Positions 25,188 through 33,284 of a DNA stretch of 48,445 bases are shown piece after piece. The DNA comes from Halobacteriales archaeon QS_9_68_17 (GTDB lineage: Archaea > Halobacteriota > Halobacteria > Halobacteriales > Natronoarchaeaceae). The stretch covers positions 1 to 48,445 of the forward strand of contig PXSA01000020.1 in NCBI GenBank assembly GCA_003023565.1, read 5' to 3'. The notes below the pieces were generated by a model. It saw only the letters and a list, made by a program, of their open reading frames with translations, had not been told where the DNA came from and did not search any database. Positions within the stretch are counted from its first letter, which is position 1, and each line of letters begins with the position of its first letter. The translations under genes and the position numbers were made by a program.

Positions 25188-26366
25188 ATGAAACTAGCGA
25201 TGATCGGATTCGGACAGGCCGGTGGAAAAATCGTCGATAAGTTCCTGGAGTACGACGACCGAACGGGGAGCGGGATCGTCCGCTCCGCCGTCGCGGTCAA
25301 CACGGCAAAGGCCGACCTGATGGGTCTCGAACGCGTTCCACAGGAGAACCGCGTGCTCATCGGTCAGTCCCGCGTCAAGGGACACGGCGTCGGCGCCGAC
25401 AACGAACTCGGCGCGGAAGTGGCCGAAGAGGATATCGACGAAGTACAGGGCGCGATAGACAGCATCCCCGTCCACGAGGTGGACGCGTTTCTCATCATCG
25501 CGGGGATGGGCGGCGGCACCGGCAGCGGCGGCGCGCCGGTGCTCGCGAAGCATCTGAAGCGGATCTACACGGAACCCGTCTACGGTCTCGGCGTCCTCCC
25601 CGGCACCGACGAGGGCGGGATCTACACGCTCAACGCCGCGCGGTCGTTCCAGACGTTCGTCCGCGAGGTCGACAACCTGCTCGTCTTCGACAACGATGCC
25701 TGGCGCAAGGCCGGCGAGTCCGTCGAGGGCGGCTACGCGGAGATCAACGACGAGATCGTCAAGCGCTTCGGCATCCTCTTCGGTGCCGGCGAGGTCGGTC
25801 AGGGCGACGAAGTCGCCGAGAGCGTCGTCGACTCCAGCGAGATCATCAACACGCTTTCCGGGGGCGGCGTCTCCACCGTCGGCTACGCCCGCGAGGAAGT
25901 GGAAAACGAGAACGACGGCGGCGGCCTCCTCTCCCGGTTCACCGGGGACGAAGACGACGGGATCGACACCGCGCATACGACCAACCGCATCACCAGCCTG
26001 GTCCGGAAGGCCGCGCTCGGCCGTCTCACGCTCCCCTGTGAGATCGAGGGCACCGAACGCGCCCTCCTCGTGATGTCCGGTCCGCCCCAGCACCTCAACC
26101 GGAAAGGGATAGAGCGCGGCCGGAAGTGGCTCGAAGAACAGACCGGTTCGATGGAGGTTCGGGGCGGCGACTACCCCGTTCCCAGTTCCAACTACGTCGC
26201 CGGCGTCATCCTGCTCTCCGGCGTGAACGACGTTCCCCGCATCAAGGAACTCCAGCAGGTCGCTATCGAGGCGCAGGACAACATCGAGGAGATACGAGAG
26301 GAAAGCGAGGACAATCTAGAGAGTTTAGTCGAAGATGACGAAGATGAACTCGAACCGTTGTTCTAA
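25188..26366 (+). CDS. cetZ: CetZ tubulin-like cell-shape GTPase
   Basis: A 392-aa member of the tubulin/FtsZ superfamily in the haloarchaeal CetZ branch. The N-terminal nucleotide loop is IGFGQAGGKIVDKF, and the tubulin G-box GMGGGTGSGG spans residues 106-115. The GTPase domain continues through FDNDAWRK. Sequence differs from FtsZ in the T7-loop region, and the C-terminus is an acidic tail ending DELEPLF. CetZ proteins control cell shape and motility rather than division. The acidic linker around residues 240-265 is a haloarchaeal feature. The next gene starts inside its 3' end. Confidence 0.93.
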   Translation: MKLAMIGFGQAGGKIVDKFLEYDDRTGSGIVRSAVAVNTAKADLMGLERVPQENRVLIGQSRVKGHGVGADNELGAEVAEEDIDEVQGAIDSIPVHEVDAFLIIAGMGGGTGSGGAPVLAKHLKRIYTEPVYGLGVLPGTDEGGIYTLNAARSFQTFVREVDNLLVFDNDAWRKAGESVEGGYAEINDEIVKRFGILFGAGEVGQGDEVAESVVDSSEIINTLSGGGVSTVGYAREEVENENDGGGLLSRFTGDEDDGIDTAHTTNRITSLVRKAALGRLTLPCEIEGTERALLVMSGPPQHLNRKGIERGRKWLEEQTGSMEVRGGDYPVPSSNYVAGVILLSGVNDVPRIKELQQVAIEAQDNIEEIREESEDNLESLVEDDEDELEPLF

Positions 26367-27147
26367 GCTCGCGACGCTACTCGTCGCCCTGACGGTCCTG
26401 ACCGCGGCGGTCCCCGCGGCCTCCGCCCTCGCGACGGTGCAGGCGGACGACGCGCCCGAAGAGGCACAGGTAGGCGAAGAAGTGACGGTGACGTACACGC
26501 TCACCGACCTCTACGAGGGCGACACCCCCCGGCAGTACACGCTGCGGGGCGATACGAACCTGACGAACGCCTCGTGGTCGGTGACCGCCTTCGACAGCGC
26601 CGGCGACCAGGTCGGCCAGACCGAGAACTACGGCGGGAGCTCGTTCGAGCACTCGGTCAGCGCCGACGACGACGTCGCACGGCTCGAAGTGACCGTCACC
26701 GGTACCGTTCCGGAGATAGCGAACCTCAGTTACGACCCCGCGGAGACGTTCCTCCTGACGGAGTTCACGGAGGTCCGTGACGGCGGCGGGTCCACCACCA
26801 TCGACACCTGGCAAACCCACCACTACACCGAGGACAGCCGGGAGGCCCGGAACGCCATCGAAGCCGCCGAGTCCGACATCGACGACGCCCGCGACGACGG
26901 CGCGGACGTCGCCGACGCCGAGGACGGCCTCGACAACGCCGTCGGCTTCTACGAGGCCGGCGAGTTCGACAGGGCCATCGAGAACGCCGAGTCCGCGCAG
27001 GACGCGGCCGAGCAGTCGCAGTCGAGCGCCCAGACGCAGGAACTGCTCCTCTACGGCGGCGTCGCGCTCGTTGCCCTGCTCGTGCTCGGCGGCGGGAGCT
27101 ACGTCCTCTACCAGCGTCAGCAGGACGACTACGACAAGCTGGCGTAA
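26335..27147 (+). CDS. Secreted/membrane-anchored protein downstream of cetZ
   Basis: A 270-aa protein with an N-terminal signal sequence (LATLLVALTVLTAAVPAAS), a beta-rich extracytoplasmic domain (about residues 35-145), and a helical acidic segment with DDARDDGADVADAEDG. A C-terminal membrane helix (LLLYGGVALVALLVLGGGSY) and a short cytoplasmic tail QRQQDDYDKLA complete it. The ATG at 26335 overlaps the end of cetZ by 32 nt; a second ATG is at 26344. Tight overlap suggests cotranscription, so it could link the cell surface with the CetZ cytoskeleton, which is inference. I know no named family. Confidence 0.8.
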   Translation: MTKMNSNRCSKLATLLVALTVLTAAVPAASALATVQADDAPEEAQVGEEVTVTYTLTDLYEGDTPRQYTLRGDTNLTNASWSVTAFDSAGDQVGQTENYGGSSFEHSVSADDDVARLEVTVTGTVPEIANLSYDPAETFLLTEFTEVRDGGGSTTIDTWQTHHYTEDSREARNAIEAAESDIDDARDDGADVADAEDGLDNAVGFYEAGEFDRAIENAESAQDAAEQSQSSAQTQELLLYGGVALVALLVLGGGSYVLYQRQQDDYDKLA

Positions 27148-27184
27148 CCACCGTTTTTCCTTCTCCCTCGCGAAACACCGAGCC

Positions 27185-27793
27185 ATGCGTACCGTCGTTC
27201 CGTTCGCGGCCGACTCACCGAAGACCAGATTGAGCGACGTCCTCACGGCCGACGAGCGGTCATCGTTCGCCCGCGCGCTGCTTGACGACGTGCTAGCGAC
27301 GGTGCGGGCCGGCGGCGGCGCGCCGACGGTGCTGTCGACGGCCCCGTTGGAGGTCGACGCCCCCGTGGCCGTCGACGACCGGTCGCTCTCGACCGCGGTC
27401 AACGCCGTCCTCGCCGAGGCGGACGGCGCGGTCGCCGTCGCCATGGCCGACCTCGGCATCGCCTCCGCGGCCGCGGTGAAACGACTTTACACCGCGGAGG
27501 GCGACGTGGCGGTCGCGCCGGGTCGCGGCGGCGGGACGAACGCGCTGGTCGTCCGCCACGGGGACTTCCGGGTGGACTACCACGGCGTCTCCTACCGCGA
27601 CCACCGCGAGCGCGCCCGCGAGGTCGGCGCGAGCGTGAGCGTCGTCGACTCCCACCGCCTCGCGACCGACGTGGACGAACGCGCCGACCTCGCGGAGGTG
27701 CTCATCCACGGCGACGGCCCCGCGCGAGACTGGCTGGTCGACGCGGGGTTCGAACTCGACGCCGGCGGCGGGCGAGTGACGGTGCGGCGCTAA
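27185..27793 (+). CDS. cofC: 2-phospho-L-lactate guanylyltransferase
   Basis: A 202-aa nucleotidyltransferase that makes the activated lactyl/PEP-type donor for the F420 side chain. Family features are the opening VVPFAADSPKTRLSDVLTAD (NTP-binding start, with Lys-Thr-Arg), the central segment VAPGRGGGTNALVVRHGDF, and a conserved DLAEVLIHG near the C-terminus. Length is normal for haloarchaeal CofC. Location next to cofG and close to cofH supports the assignment. Its stop overlaps by 2 nt the stop of the convergent membrane gene. Confidence 0.9.
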   Translation: MRTVVPFAADSPKTRLSDVLTADERSSFARALLDDVLATVRAGGGAPTVLSTAPLEVDAPVAVDDRSLSTAVNAVLAEADGAVAVAMADLGIASAAAVKRLYTAEGDVAVAPGRGGGTNALVVRHGDFRVDYHGVSYRDHRERAREVGASVSVVDSHRLATDVDERADLAEVLIHGDGPARDWLVDAGFELDAGGGRVTVRR

Positions 27794-28154
27794 CGCCGGC
27801 GCGTGAGGTAGGGCATGCCGGCGGCGGCGAGCGCGCTCGGCACGCTCATCGCGACGCCGTTCGCGGTCGCGTCACCGAGCGTGACCGCGGCCATCGGGAC
27901 CCGCGAGTCGACGAGCCGCGAGTCGACGAGCAGGAACAACGCCACCGTCGGCACGAGGTAGCCCGCGAAGCCGCCCACTCCGGACGCGAGCGTCAGGGTC
28001 TTCCGGTCGGCCGTCTCCCGGATCGCGACGACCGCGCCGACGATGCGGCCACGACGGGGCCGACGAGCAGGGTCAGCAGGAACGCGAAGATAGCGAGCAC
28101 CACCGCGGCGACCCCCCCGACGGCGTCGGCCGCGACGGGCAATCTGTCGTTCAC
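27790..28154 (-). pseudogene. Frameshifted small membrane protein gene
   Basis: From a GTG at 28154 the frame reads VNDRLPVAADAVGGVAAVVL and continues through a membrane helix to LLVGPVVA. Then a one-base shift near 28045-28050 is needed to continue as IVGAVVAIRETADRKTLTLA, GGFAGYLVPTVALFLLVDSR and on to the stop at 27790. Rejoined, it would be about 121 residues with three or four membrane helices. Either the gene is inactivated or the base is a sequencing error. No family is recognised. It lies between cofC and cofG on the opposite strand. Confidence 0.6.
27902..27931 (+). repeat. Perfect 15-bp tandem duplication
   Basis: CGCGAGTCGACGAGC occurs twice without a gap. It lies within the frameshifted membrane gene and keeps the frame there, giving a doubled LVDSR pentapeptide. 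Confidence 0.85.
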
Positions 28155-28232
28155 CGGTTCGATCACTTCGACACCTGCGCGGCGTTTCCGCGACTGGTAC
28201 GCTTTTGAACCTGGGGGGAAGACTGGGGAACG

Positions 28233-29378
28233 ATGATACCCGGGGCCGACGAGTACGACATCGACGTTTCGATAGTCGACGCCGCCGTCGAGGAACTGCT
28301 GTCGGTTACCCCGGACGACGTCTCCCCCGCGGACGAGCTCTCGTTCTGCCGGAACGTGTTCGTCCCGCTGACGACGGCCTGCCGGTACACCTGTACGTAC
28401 TGCACGTACTTCGACCCGCCGGGCGAGGCGACGCTGATGAGCACCCCGGAGGTGCGCGAGACGCTCCGACAGGGGGCGGACGCCGGCTGTACGGAGGCGC
28501 TGTTCACGTTCGGCGACGACCCCGACGACCGGTACGAGGCGGTTCACGCCCGACTGGACGAGTGGGGCCACGACTCCATCCACGACTACCTCCGCGAGGT
28601 CTGCGAGATAGCGCTGGAGGAGGGCCTGCTCCCCCACGCCAACCCCGGCGACCAGACCCGCGAGGAGATGGCGACCGTCGCCGACGTGAACGCGAGCATG
28701 GGCGTGATGCTGGAGACGACCGCGGAGGTGCAGGCCCATGGCGGCCCGCGGGCGAAGAACCCCGGCCAGCGCCTGAACACGATCCGGAACGCGGGCGAAC
28801 TCGGCGTCCCGTTCACGACGGGCATCCTCGTCGGCGTCGGCGAGGACTGGACCGACCGCGCCGAGAGCCTGCTCGCCGTCCGCGAGATGCACGAGCGCTA
28901 CGGCCACGTCCAGGAGATAATCGTCCAGCCGGTCGTCGAGAACGAGCGCTGGCGTGGCGGGACGCCGGACGTGGAGACGCTCCGACGCGCGGTGGCGATG
29001 GCCCGGTACTGCCTCCCCGACGAGGTGTCGATTCAGGTGCCGCCGAACCTCGCGCCCGCCCGCGACGTGGTCGACTGCGGCATCGACGACCTCGGCGGCG
29101 TCTCGCCGGTCACCGACGACCACATCAACCCCGACTACGAGTGGCCGGCCCTGCGCGAACTGGAAGCCGTCGCCGAGCACGCGGGCGTCCCGCTCGCCGA
29201 GCGGTTACCGGTCTACGAGCGGTACCTCCCCGCCGACCTCCGCTCCGACGACCTCGGCGGCGTCCCAGCGTCGGGCGAGTGGGTCTCCGACCGGATTCGG
29301 GCGGCGCTCGACGCCGACGACCCCGCCGGCGAGCGCTATCGGGCGGTCCTCGCGGGCGCGTCGCTGGCAGCCGACTGA
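28233..29378 (+). CDS. cofG: 7,8-didemethyl-8-hydroxy-5-deazariboflavin synthase subunit 1
   Basis: A 381-aa radical SAM enzyme. With CofH it forms the deazaflavin Fo from a ribityl-aminouracil and tyrosine in F420 biosynthesis. The [4Fe-4S]/SAM motif CRYTCTYC places Cys50, Cys54 and Cys57 at the usual N-terminal position. Family segments include HDYLREVCEIALEEGLLPHA, GILVGVGEDWTDRA, and IVQPVVENERW. Length is typical. It faces cofH across a decayed region that holds a P450 remnant, so the two Fo synthase subunits are convergent rather than in one operon. Confidence 0.95.
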   Translation: MIPGADEYDIDVSIVDAAVEELLSVTPDDVSPADELSFCRNVFVPLTTACRYTCTYCTYFDPPGEATLMSTPEVRETLRQGADAGCTEALFTFGDDPDDRYEAVHARLDEWGHDSIHDYLREVCEIALEEGLLPHANPGDQTREEMATVADVNASMGVMLETTAEVQAHGGPRAKNPGQRLNTIRNAGELGVPFTTGILVGVGEDWTDRAESLLAVREMHERYGHVQEIIVQPVVENERWRGGTPDVETLRRAVAMARYCLPDEVSIQVPPNLAPARDVVDCGIDDLGGVSPVTDDHINPDYEWPALRELEAVAEHAGVPLAERLPVYERYLPADLRSDDLGGVPASGEWVSDRIRAALDADDPAGERYRAVLAGASLAAD

Positions 29379-29441
29379 GGGCCGCTCTTCCAGCATCCGA
29401 CGAGTGAGGTCCGTCGGTTCGTACCGGGTGTAGGAGTCTCA

Positions 29442-29702
29442 CTACCCGTCGGCCCCCGTGACGGCGAAATCGACCACCGTAGGCCCCTTCTCCAGTATCC
29501 CCTCGTAGCGGTCGCCGCGGACTTCGGCCAGAACGACCGCCATGCCGTCGTCCGGCAGTTCGTTGCGGTGGGTCGCCCCCCGCGTGACCGACGGTTCGTC
29601 GCCGAGTGCCTGCCCGAGGGGTGGAACGCCGTCCCGTCGGTCGGCGTGGTCCGAACCGTGACGTAGCGCACGCTCGGTCGTTTCCCGTTCGGTGTCGAAT
29701 AT
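29442..29702 (-). pseudogene. Open frame lacking a proper start, probable 3' gene remnant
   Basis: A minus-strand frame open from a TAG at 29703-29705 to the stop at 29442 reads protein-like (for example RNELPDDGMAVVLAEVRGDR). There is no ATG or GTG before an internal ATG at 29543 that would leave only 33 residues. I recognise no family. It overlaps the start of the P450 remnant on the other strand and is best seen as a leftover of a larger gene. Confidence 0.35.
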
Positions 29703-29716
29703 CTACGGGGAACTCG

Positions 29717-29896
29717 TTCGGCGGCGGGAAGCGCCGCCGTATCGGCCAGCAGTTCGCGATGACCGAGGCGAAACCGATCCTCGCGACGCTTTGCTCCGAG
29801 TTCGAGTCCGAACGACGATACGACGACCTGGACCTGTCCGCGTCGGTGACGCTCCAGCCGAAAGGCGACGTGGCGATGACCGTTCGGGAGCGCTAG
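29717..29896 (+). pseudogene. Cytochrome P450 C-terminal remnant, haem-ligand Cys position replaced by Arg
   Basis: Reads SFGGGKRRRIGQQFAMTEAK, then ATLCSEFESERRYDDLDLSA and VTLQPKGDVAMTVRER to a stop. This is the P450 haem-binding loop and C-terminal strands, where the family has FGGGxRxCIGxxFA. The cysteine that binds haem iron is arginine here, and everything upstream (oxygen-binding helix I, ExxR) is absent. It is a dead fragment between the convergent cofG and cofH genes. Confidence 0.8.
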
Positions 29897-30162
29897 CCCT
29901 CCACCACCCACCGGTCGTCGCCCGTCCGCTCTAACACCGCCGACTCGCGCAGCGTCACGCGCTCGCCCGTCGGCGTCGCCTCGCGCTCGCAGTCGGCGCT
30001 TACCTCGGTAAGCCGGCCGAGCACCTGTGCCGTCGGCGGCTTCTGCGCCGCCGCGCAGTCGTACACGGTCAGTAACCCGCGCTCTCGCTCGTCGTACACG
30101 ACGACCCGAGCGTGCTGCGGGAGTTCCCACGCGTTTTCGCCGGCTTGCGCTAGCTTGTTCAT
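29893..30162 (-). CDS. Small haloarchaeal hypothetical protein
   Basis: An 89-aa acidic soluble protein starting MNKLAQAGENAWELPQHARV, with the beta-rich core VVVYDERERGLLTVYDC and a hydrophobic-acidic end DRWVVEG. No motif suggests a catalytic role. Base composition matches the surroundings, so it looks genuine. It lies 120 nt downstream of cofH on the same strand, and its stop overlaps the P450 remnant end. Confidence 0.65.
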   Translation of the reverse strand: MNKLAQAGENAWELPQHARVVVYDERERGLLTVYDCAAAQKPPTAQVLGRLTEVSADCEREATPTGERVTLRESAVLERTGDDRWVVEG

Positions 30163-30282
30163 ACGTCCTGTAGCACCAGTCCCGACTAAACGTTACGCGT
30201 GCCTCGCACACGGCGCTCCGCCGGCGGCCGCGACGGGCGCGGTGGCGACCGTCTCCCTCGACGTCTCTCCTCGGGACCTCTT

Positions 30283-31611
30283 TCAGTCGTCCGCGACGCG
30301 CGATCTCGCCTCCAGTATCGGCGTCCCGTCGGCTTTCGGCCCCAGTTCCGGACCGTGCGGACGGTCGTCGAGGTCGATGACGCGGCGCTGCCGGTAGTCG
30401 GTCGAGCGCTCGACGGGCGTTCGCCCGACGGCGGTGATCATGTCGACGTACTCGTCGAACGAGCGGAACTCGCCGTAGTCGCCGCCGGCGCGTTTCGTGA
30501 TCTCCTCGGAGAGGATGGTGCCCATGAAGTCGTCCGCACCGCAGTTGAGCATCTTCAGGCCCTTCGCATCGCCGAACTTCACCCACGAGGACTGGACGTG
30601 CTCGACGTTGTCGAGGAACAGTCGGGAGACGGCGACCATCAGTTCGTCCGCGGCGTCGCTCGCGCCGCCGTCGACCATGCCGTACTCGTACAGCGGCGTG
30701 GTCTCGTGGACGAACGAGAGCGGGACGAACTCGGTGATGTTGCCGGTGCGGTCCTGCAGGTCGCGCACCCGTTTCAGGTGCATCGCGCGGTGCATCTCGT
30801 TCTCGACGTGGCCGTACATGATCGTCGCCGTCGTGTCGAGACCGACGTTCGCGGCGGCCTCCATCGCCGTCAGCCACTCGCCGCTGGTCATCTTCCCCGG
30901 ACAGATGACGTCACGGACCTCGTCGACGAGGATCTCGGCGGCGGTGCCCGGAACGCTGTCGAGACCGGCGTCGGCGAGGCGGCCGTACACCTCCTCGTAC
31001 GACCAGTCCGTGCCGCGGCGCGCGTGGTACGCTTCTTCCGGCGTCATCGAGTGGAGATGGACGCCGTCGACGCTCATCGCCGCCATCTGCTCGCAGTAGG
31101 TGCCCGGATCCGTGTCGTACCGCGCCGGCGACTTGTAGTTCAGGTCGCCGCGGTCGCTCGCTTCGAGGATCTCTCTGTGTTCCTGATCCAGCGCGAACCC
31201 CGGGTGAAGCCCCGAGACGGAGGTGACCTCGTACACACCCATCTCGACGGCGTCCCGGACTATCTCGCGGGACCCGGCGGGCGTCTTCGTGAAGCCCGAA
31301 TGGGCCTCGTCGCTGTCGGTTTCGAAGTTCTCCGCAGTGTCCTTGAAGTTACAGAAGAGACAGCCGGTGTTACAGGCGGTCGTCACGTTGTTGTTGAGGT
31401 TCGCGACGAACGTCACCTCCTCTTTCCGCCCGGCGTCGACCCCGTCGGCGTCGGTGCCGGTCGTCAGCAGCTCGACGCCGTCGGCGACGGTCAACCGGTC
31501 GCCGTCGCGCGCCTTCGCCAGCGCGTTCTCGAAGGACTGGTCGGTCTCCGGGCGGTGCTCGAACTCGTAGTCGTCCGGCACCCCCTCGCCGGTCTCGAAC
31601 CTGTCAGCCAT
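30283..31611 (-). CDS. cofH: Fo synthase subunit 2 (radical SAM)
   Basis: A 442-aa radical SAM protein, the tyrosine-handling partner of CofG in deazaflavin (Fo) synthesis. The cluster motif CNTGCLFC places Cys80, Cys84 and Cys87 as expected. Other family segments are VYEVTSVSGLHPGF, MSVDGVHLHSMTPEEAYHAR, IMYGHVENEMHRAMHL, and FVPLSFVHETTPLY. The C-terminus is about 60 residues longer than the core and acidic. Its upstream region shares space with a TerB-like remnant and the divergent purC promoter. Confidence 0.95.
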   Translation of the reverse strand: MADRFETGEGVPDDYEFEHRPETDQSFENALAKARDGDRLTVADGVELLTTGTDADGVDAGRKEEVTFVANLNNNVTTACNTGCLFCNFKDTAENFETDSDEAHSGFTKTPAGSREIVRDAVEMGVYEVTSVSGLHPGFALDQEHREILEASDRGDLNYKSPARYDTDPGTYCEQMAAMSVDGVHLHSMTPEEAYHARRGTDWSYEEVYGRLADAGLDSVPGTAAEILVDEVRDVICPGKMTSGEWLTAMEAAANVGLDTTATIMYGHVENEMHRAMHLKRVRDLQDRTGNITEFVPLSFVHETTPLYEYGMVDGGASDAADELMVAVSRLFLDNVEHVQSSWVKFGDAKGLKMLNCGADDFMGTILSEEITKRAGGDYGEFRSFDEYVDMITAVGRTPVERSTDYRQRRVIDLDDRPHGPELGPKADGTPILEARSRVADD

Positions 31612-31613
31612 TG

Positions 31614-31870
31614 TTAGGTAGAGTGCGGGCCAGCGCTATAACACTGGGGATAGGCGATCCCTCGGCCCCACCCGGCGTCACACCGCATCGCCGGTGAGCG
31701 CGCCACGTCCGCGTCGGCCATACTCATCGCGTCGGCGATACGACCCAGCAGTTCCATCTCCGCCGGGTCGATGCCGTCGGCGGCGGCGACCACGGCGACG
31801 AACTGGAGCGCCCGCTCCTTCCGTTCCGGCGATTCGAAACGAAACGGTGTGGCGGGCCGGGGTTCTCCCC
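31614..31870 (-). pseudogene. TerB-like domain fragment
   Basis: A minus-strand frame includes PERKERALQFVAVVAAADGI and PAEMELLGRIADAMSMADAD, resembling the helical core of TerB/tellurite-resistance-like domains (hydrophobic-acidic heptads with ADG). There is no start codon in a sensible position, and the frame then runs into unrelated residues before stopping at 31614. It is probably a remnant. The rest of the 386-nt gap up to purC holds only the purC promoter region. Confidence 0.4.
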
Positions 31871-31997
31871 GCGGCGCAACTGAAACCTTCTTAATCCGCG
31901 CGCTCGCCAGTTCCGGGTATGACCGTGGTGGTCGGCGCGTGAGTCGCGTCACGGCAGCACTGCTCCGGACCCGGACGGCCCGCGGGAGGTGGCTCGC

Positions 31998-33023
31998 GTG
32001 ACCAGCGTCAAGGAGTTCCGCATCGACGAGGCGGCGACGGACAGCGACCTCGGCGAGGGGTCGTTCGTGTTCACGGACGACTACTCCGTGTTCGACTGGG
32101 GGAAGATGCCCGACGAGGTCCCCGACAAGGGCGCGAGCCTCTGCTCGATGGGCGCGTACAGCTTCGAACTGTTGGAGTCCGAGGGCGTCCCGACCCACTA
32201 CCGGGGCGTCGTGCCGCGGGGCGGCGGCGACCCCGTCCCGCTCGCCGACGTGGACGAACCGCCGACGGAGATGGCGATCGACCTGACGCAGGTCCCCGAC
32301 CTCCCCCACGAGGGCCGGGCGTACGACTACGACGCCTACCACGAGGCGGCGGGCGAGAACTACCTGATCCCGCTGGAGGTCGTCTTCCGCAACCGCGTGC
32401 CGGTCGGGTCCAGCCTGCGCCGCCGGACCGACCCGTCGGACCACGGCCTCGACTTCACGGCGTGGCCCGACGACGCCGTCGACCTCGCCGACCCCATCGT
32501 CGAGTTCTCCACGAAGTACGAGAAAAGCGACCGCTACCTCACCCGCGAGGAGGCCGACGCGGTCGCCGGCGCGGCGTCGATCGACGACCTCGACGCCATC
32601 GCCCGCGAGGTGAACCGCATCGTCACCGAGCGCGCCGCCGAGGCCGACCTGCGCCACGAGGACGGGAAGATCGAGTGCCTGTACTATCGGGGCGAGACCC
32701 GCGTGGCGGACGCGGTCGGCACGTTCGACGAGAACCGCTTCAGCTACGAGGACACCCAGATCTCGAAGGAGGTGCTCCGGCAGCACCACAAGCGAACCCA
32801 ACCGGAGTGGGTCGAGACCGTTCGGGCGGCGAAAGCGGAGGCCAAGCGCGAGGACGTCGCCGACTGGAAGTCGCGCTGTGACGCCGCGCCGGAACCCTTA
32901 GACGACGGCGTCGTCCGGGTCGCCCGCGACCTCTACGCCGCCGGCGCGAACGCCTACGTCGGCCGCGAACTGTTCGACGCGCCGCCGCTCGACTCAGCGA
33001 TCGGCGAGGTCTGGCGGCTGTAA
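31998..33023 (+). CDS. purC: Phosphoribosylaminoimidazole-succinocarboxamide synthase
   Basis: A 341-aa SAICAR synthetase, the ATP-dependent step that adds aspartate to CAIR in purine synthesis. The opening VKEFRIDEAATDSDLG leads to VFTDDYSVFDWGKMPD, the haloarchaeal version of the substrate/ATP loop. FRNRVPVGSSLRRR and VEFSTKYEKSDRYLT follow. The segment DGKIECLYYRGETRVADAVG, with its acidic metal-site region, and DTQISKEVLRQHHK are characteristic. I chose the GTG at 31998 because GGGAGGTGG lies just upstream; an earlier in-frame GTG adds three residues. Longer than bacterial PurC (about 240 aa), as usual in this lineage. Confidence 0.93.
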   Translation: MTSVKEFRIDEAATDSDLGEGSFVFTDDYSVFDWGKMPDEVPDKGASLCSMGAYSFELLESEGVPTHYRGVVPRGGGDPVPLADVDEPPTEMAIDLTQVPDLPHEGRAYDYDAYHEAAGENYLIPLEVVFRNRVPVGSSLRRRTDPSDHGLDFTAWPDDAVDLADPIVEFSTKYEKSDRYLTREEADAVAGAASIDDLDAIAREVNRIVTERAAEADLRHEDGKIECLYYRGETRVADAVGTFDENRFSYEDTQISKEVLRQHHKRTQPEWVETVRAAKAEAKREDVADWKSRCDAAPEPLDDGVVRVARDLYAAGANAYVGRELFDAPPLDSAIGEVWRL

Positions 33024-33088
33024 TCTCTCCATTCCTAATTGACAAAACCTTTCCATAGCGTTTGAATTTTTCAACGTTTATAACAAAG

Positions 33089-33100
33089 ATTATATAAAAG
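33089..33100 (+). promoter_or_regulatory. Strong TATA-like box in an A/T-rich gap
   Basis: ATTATATAAAAG is the most A/T-rich TATA-like string in the window. It stands alone downstream of purC, about 24 nt before an ATG that opens a 32-codon frame. It may drive a very short gene or a non-coding transcript. Confidence 0.4.
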
Positions 33101-33118
33101 GGAGATAATGTACCTCGT

Positions 33119-33217
33119 ATGCACCTATTCGGACGGCTACAAGGCGAGATCCGTCTGAAACCAGACCTGTCAGTCTCTCAGTGGCACAGGTTCGGGTGCG
33201 AAATCATGGTGTGGTAG
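33119..33217 (+). CDS. Possible 32-aa small ORF behind a TATA-like box
   Basis: Reads MHLFGRLQGEIRLKPDLS and then VSQWHRFGCEIMVW to a TAG. Composition is neutral, unlike the acidic proteome, and no family is recognised. Support is only the upstream box at leaderless spacing. The following 67 nt to 33284 show nothing I can name. Confidence 0.25.
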   Translation: MHLFGRLQGEIRLKPDLSVSQWHRFGCEIMVW

Positions 33218-33284
33218 ACGTCATCGATTCCAGATAACGGGAACCTGAGCACTTCAGGTCCCAAAACGAAGCTCGGAATGCCGT

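Noticed and set aside
31919..31942. Short ATG frame MTVVVGA near the purC leader, recalling an FAD-protein start
   Set aside because: Seven residues followed by a stop; the shifted continuation is not convincing as an oxidoreductase remnant.
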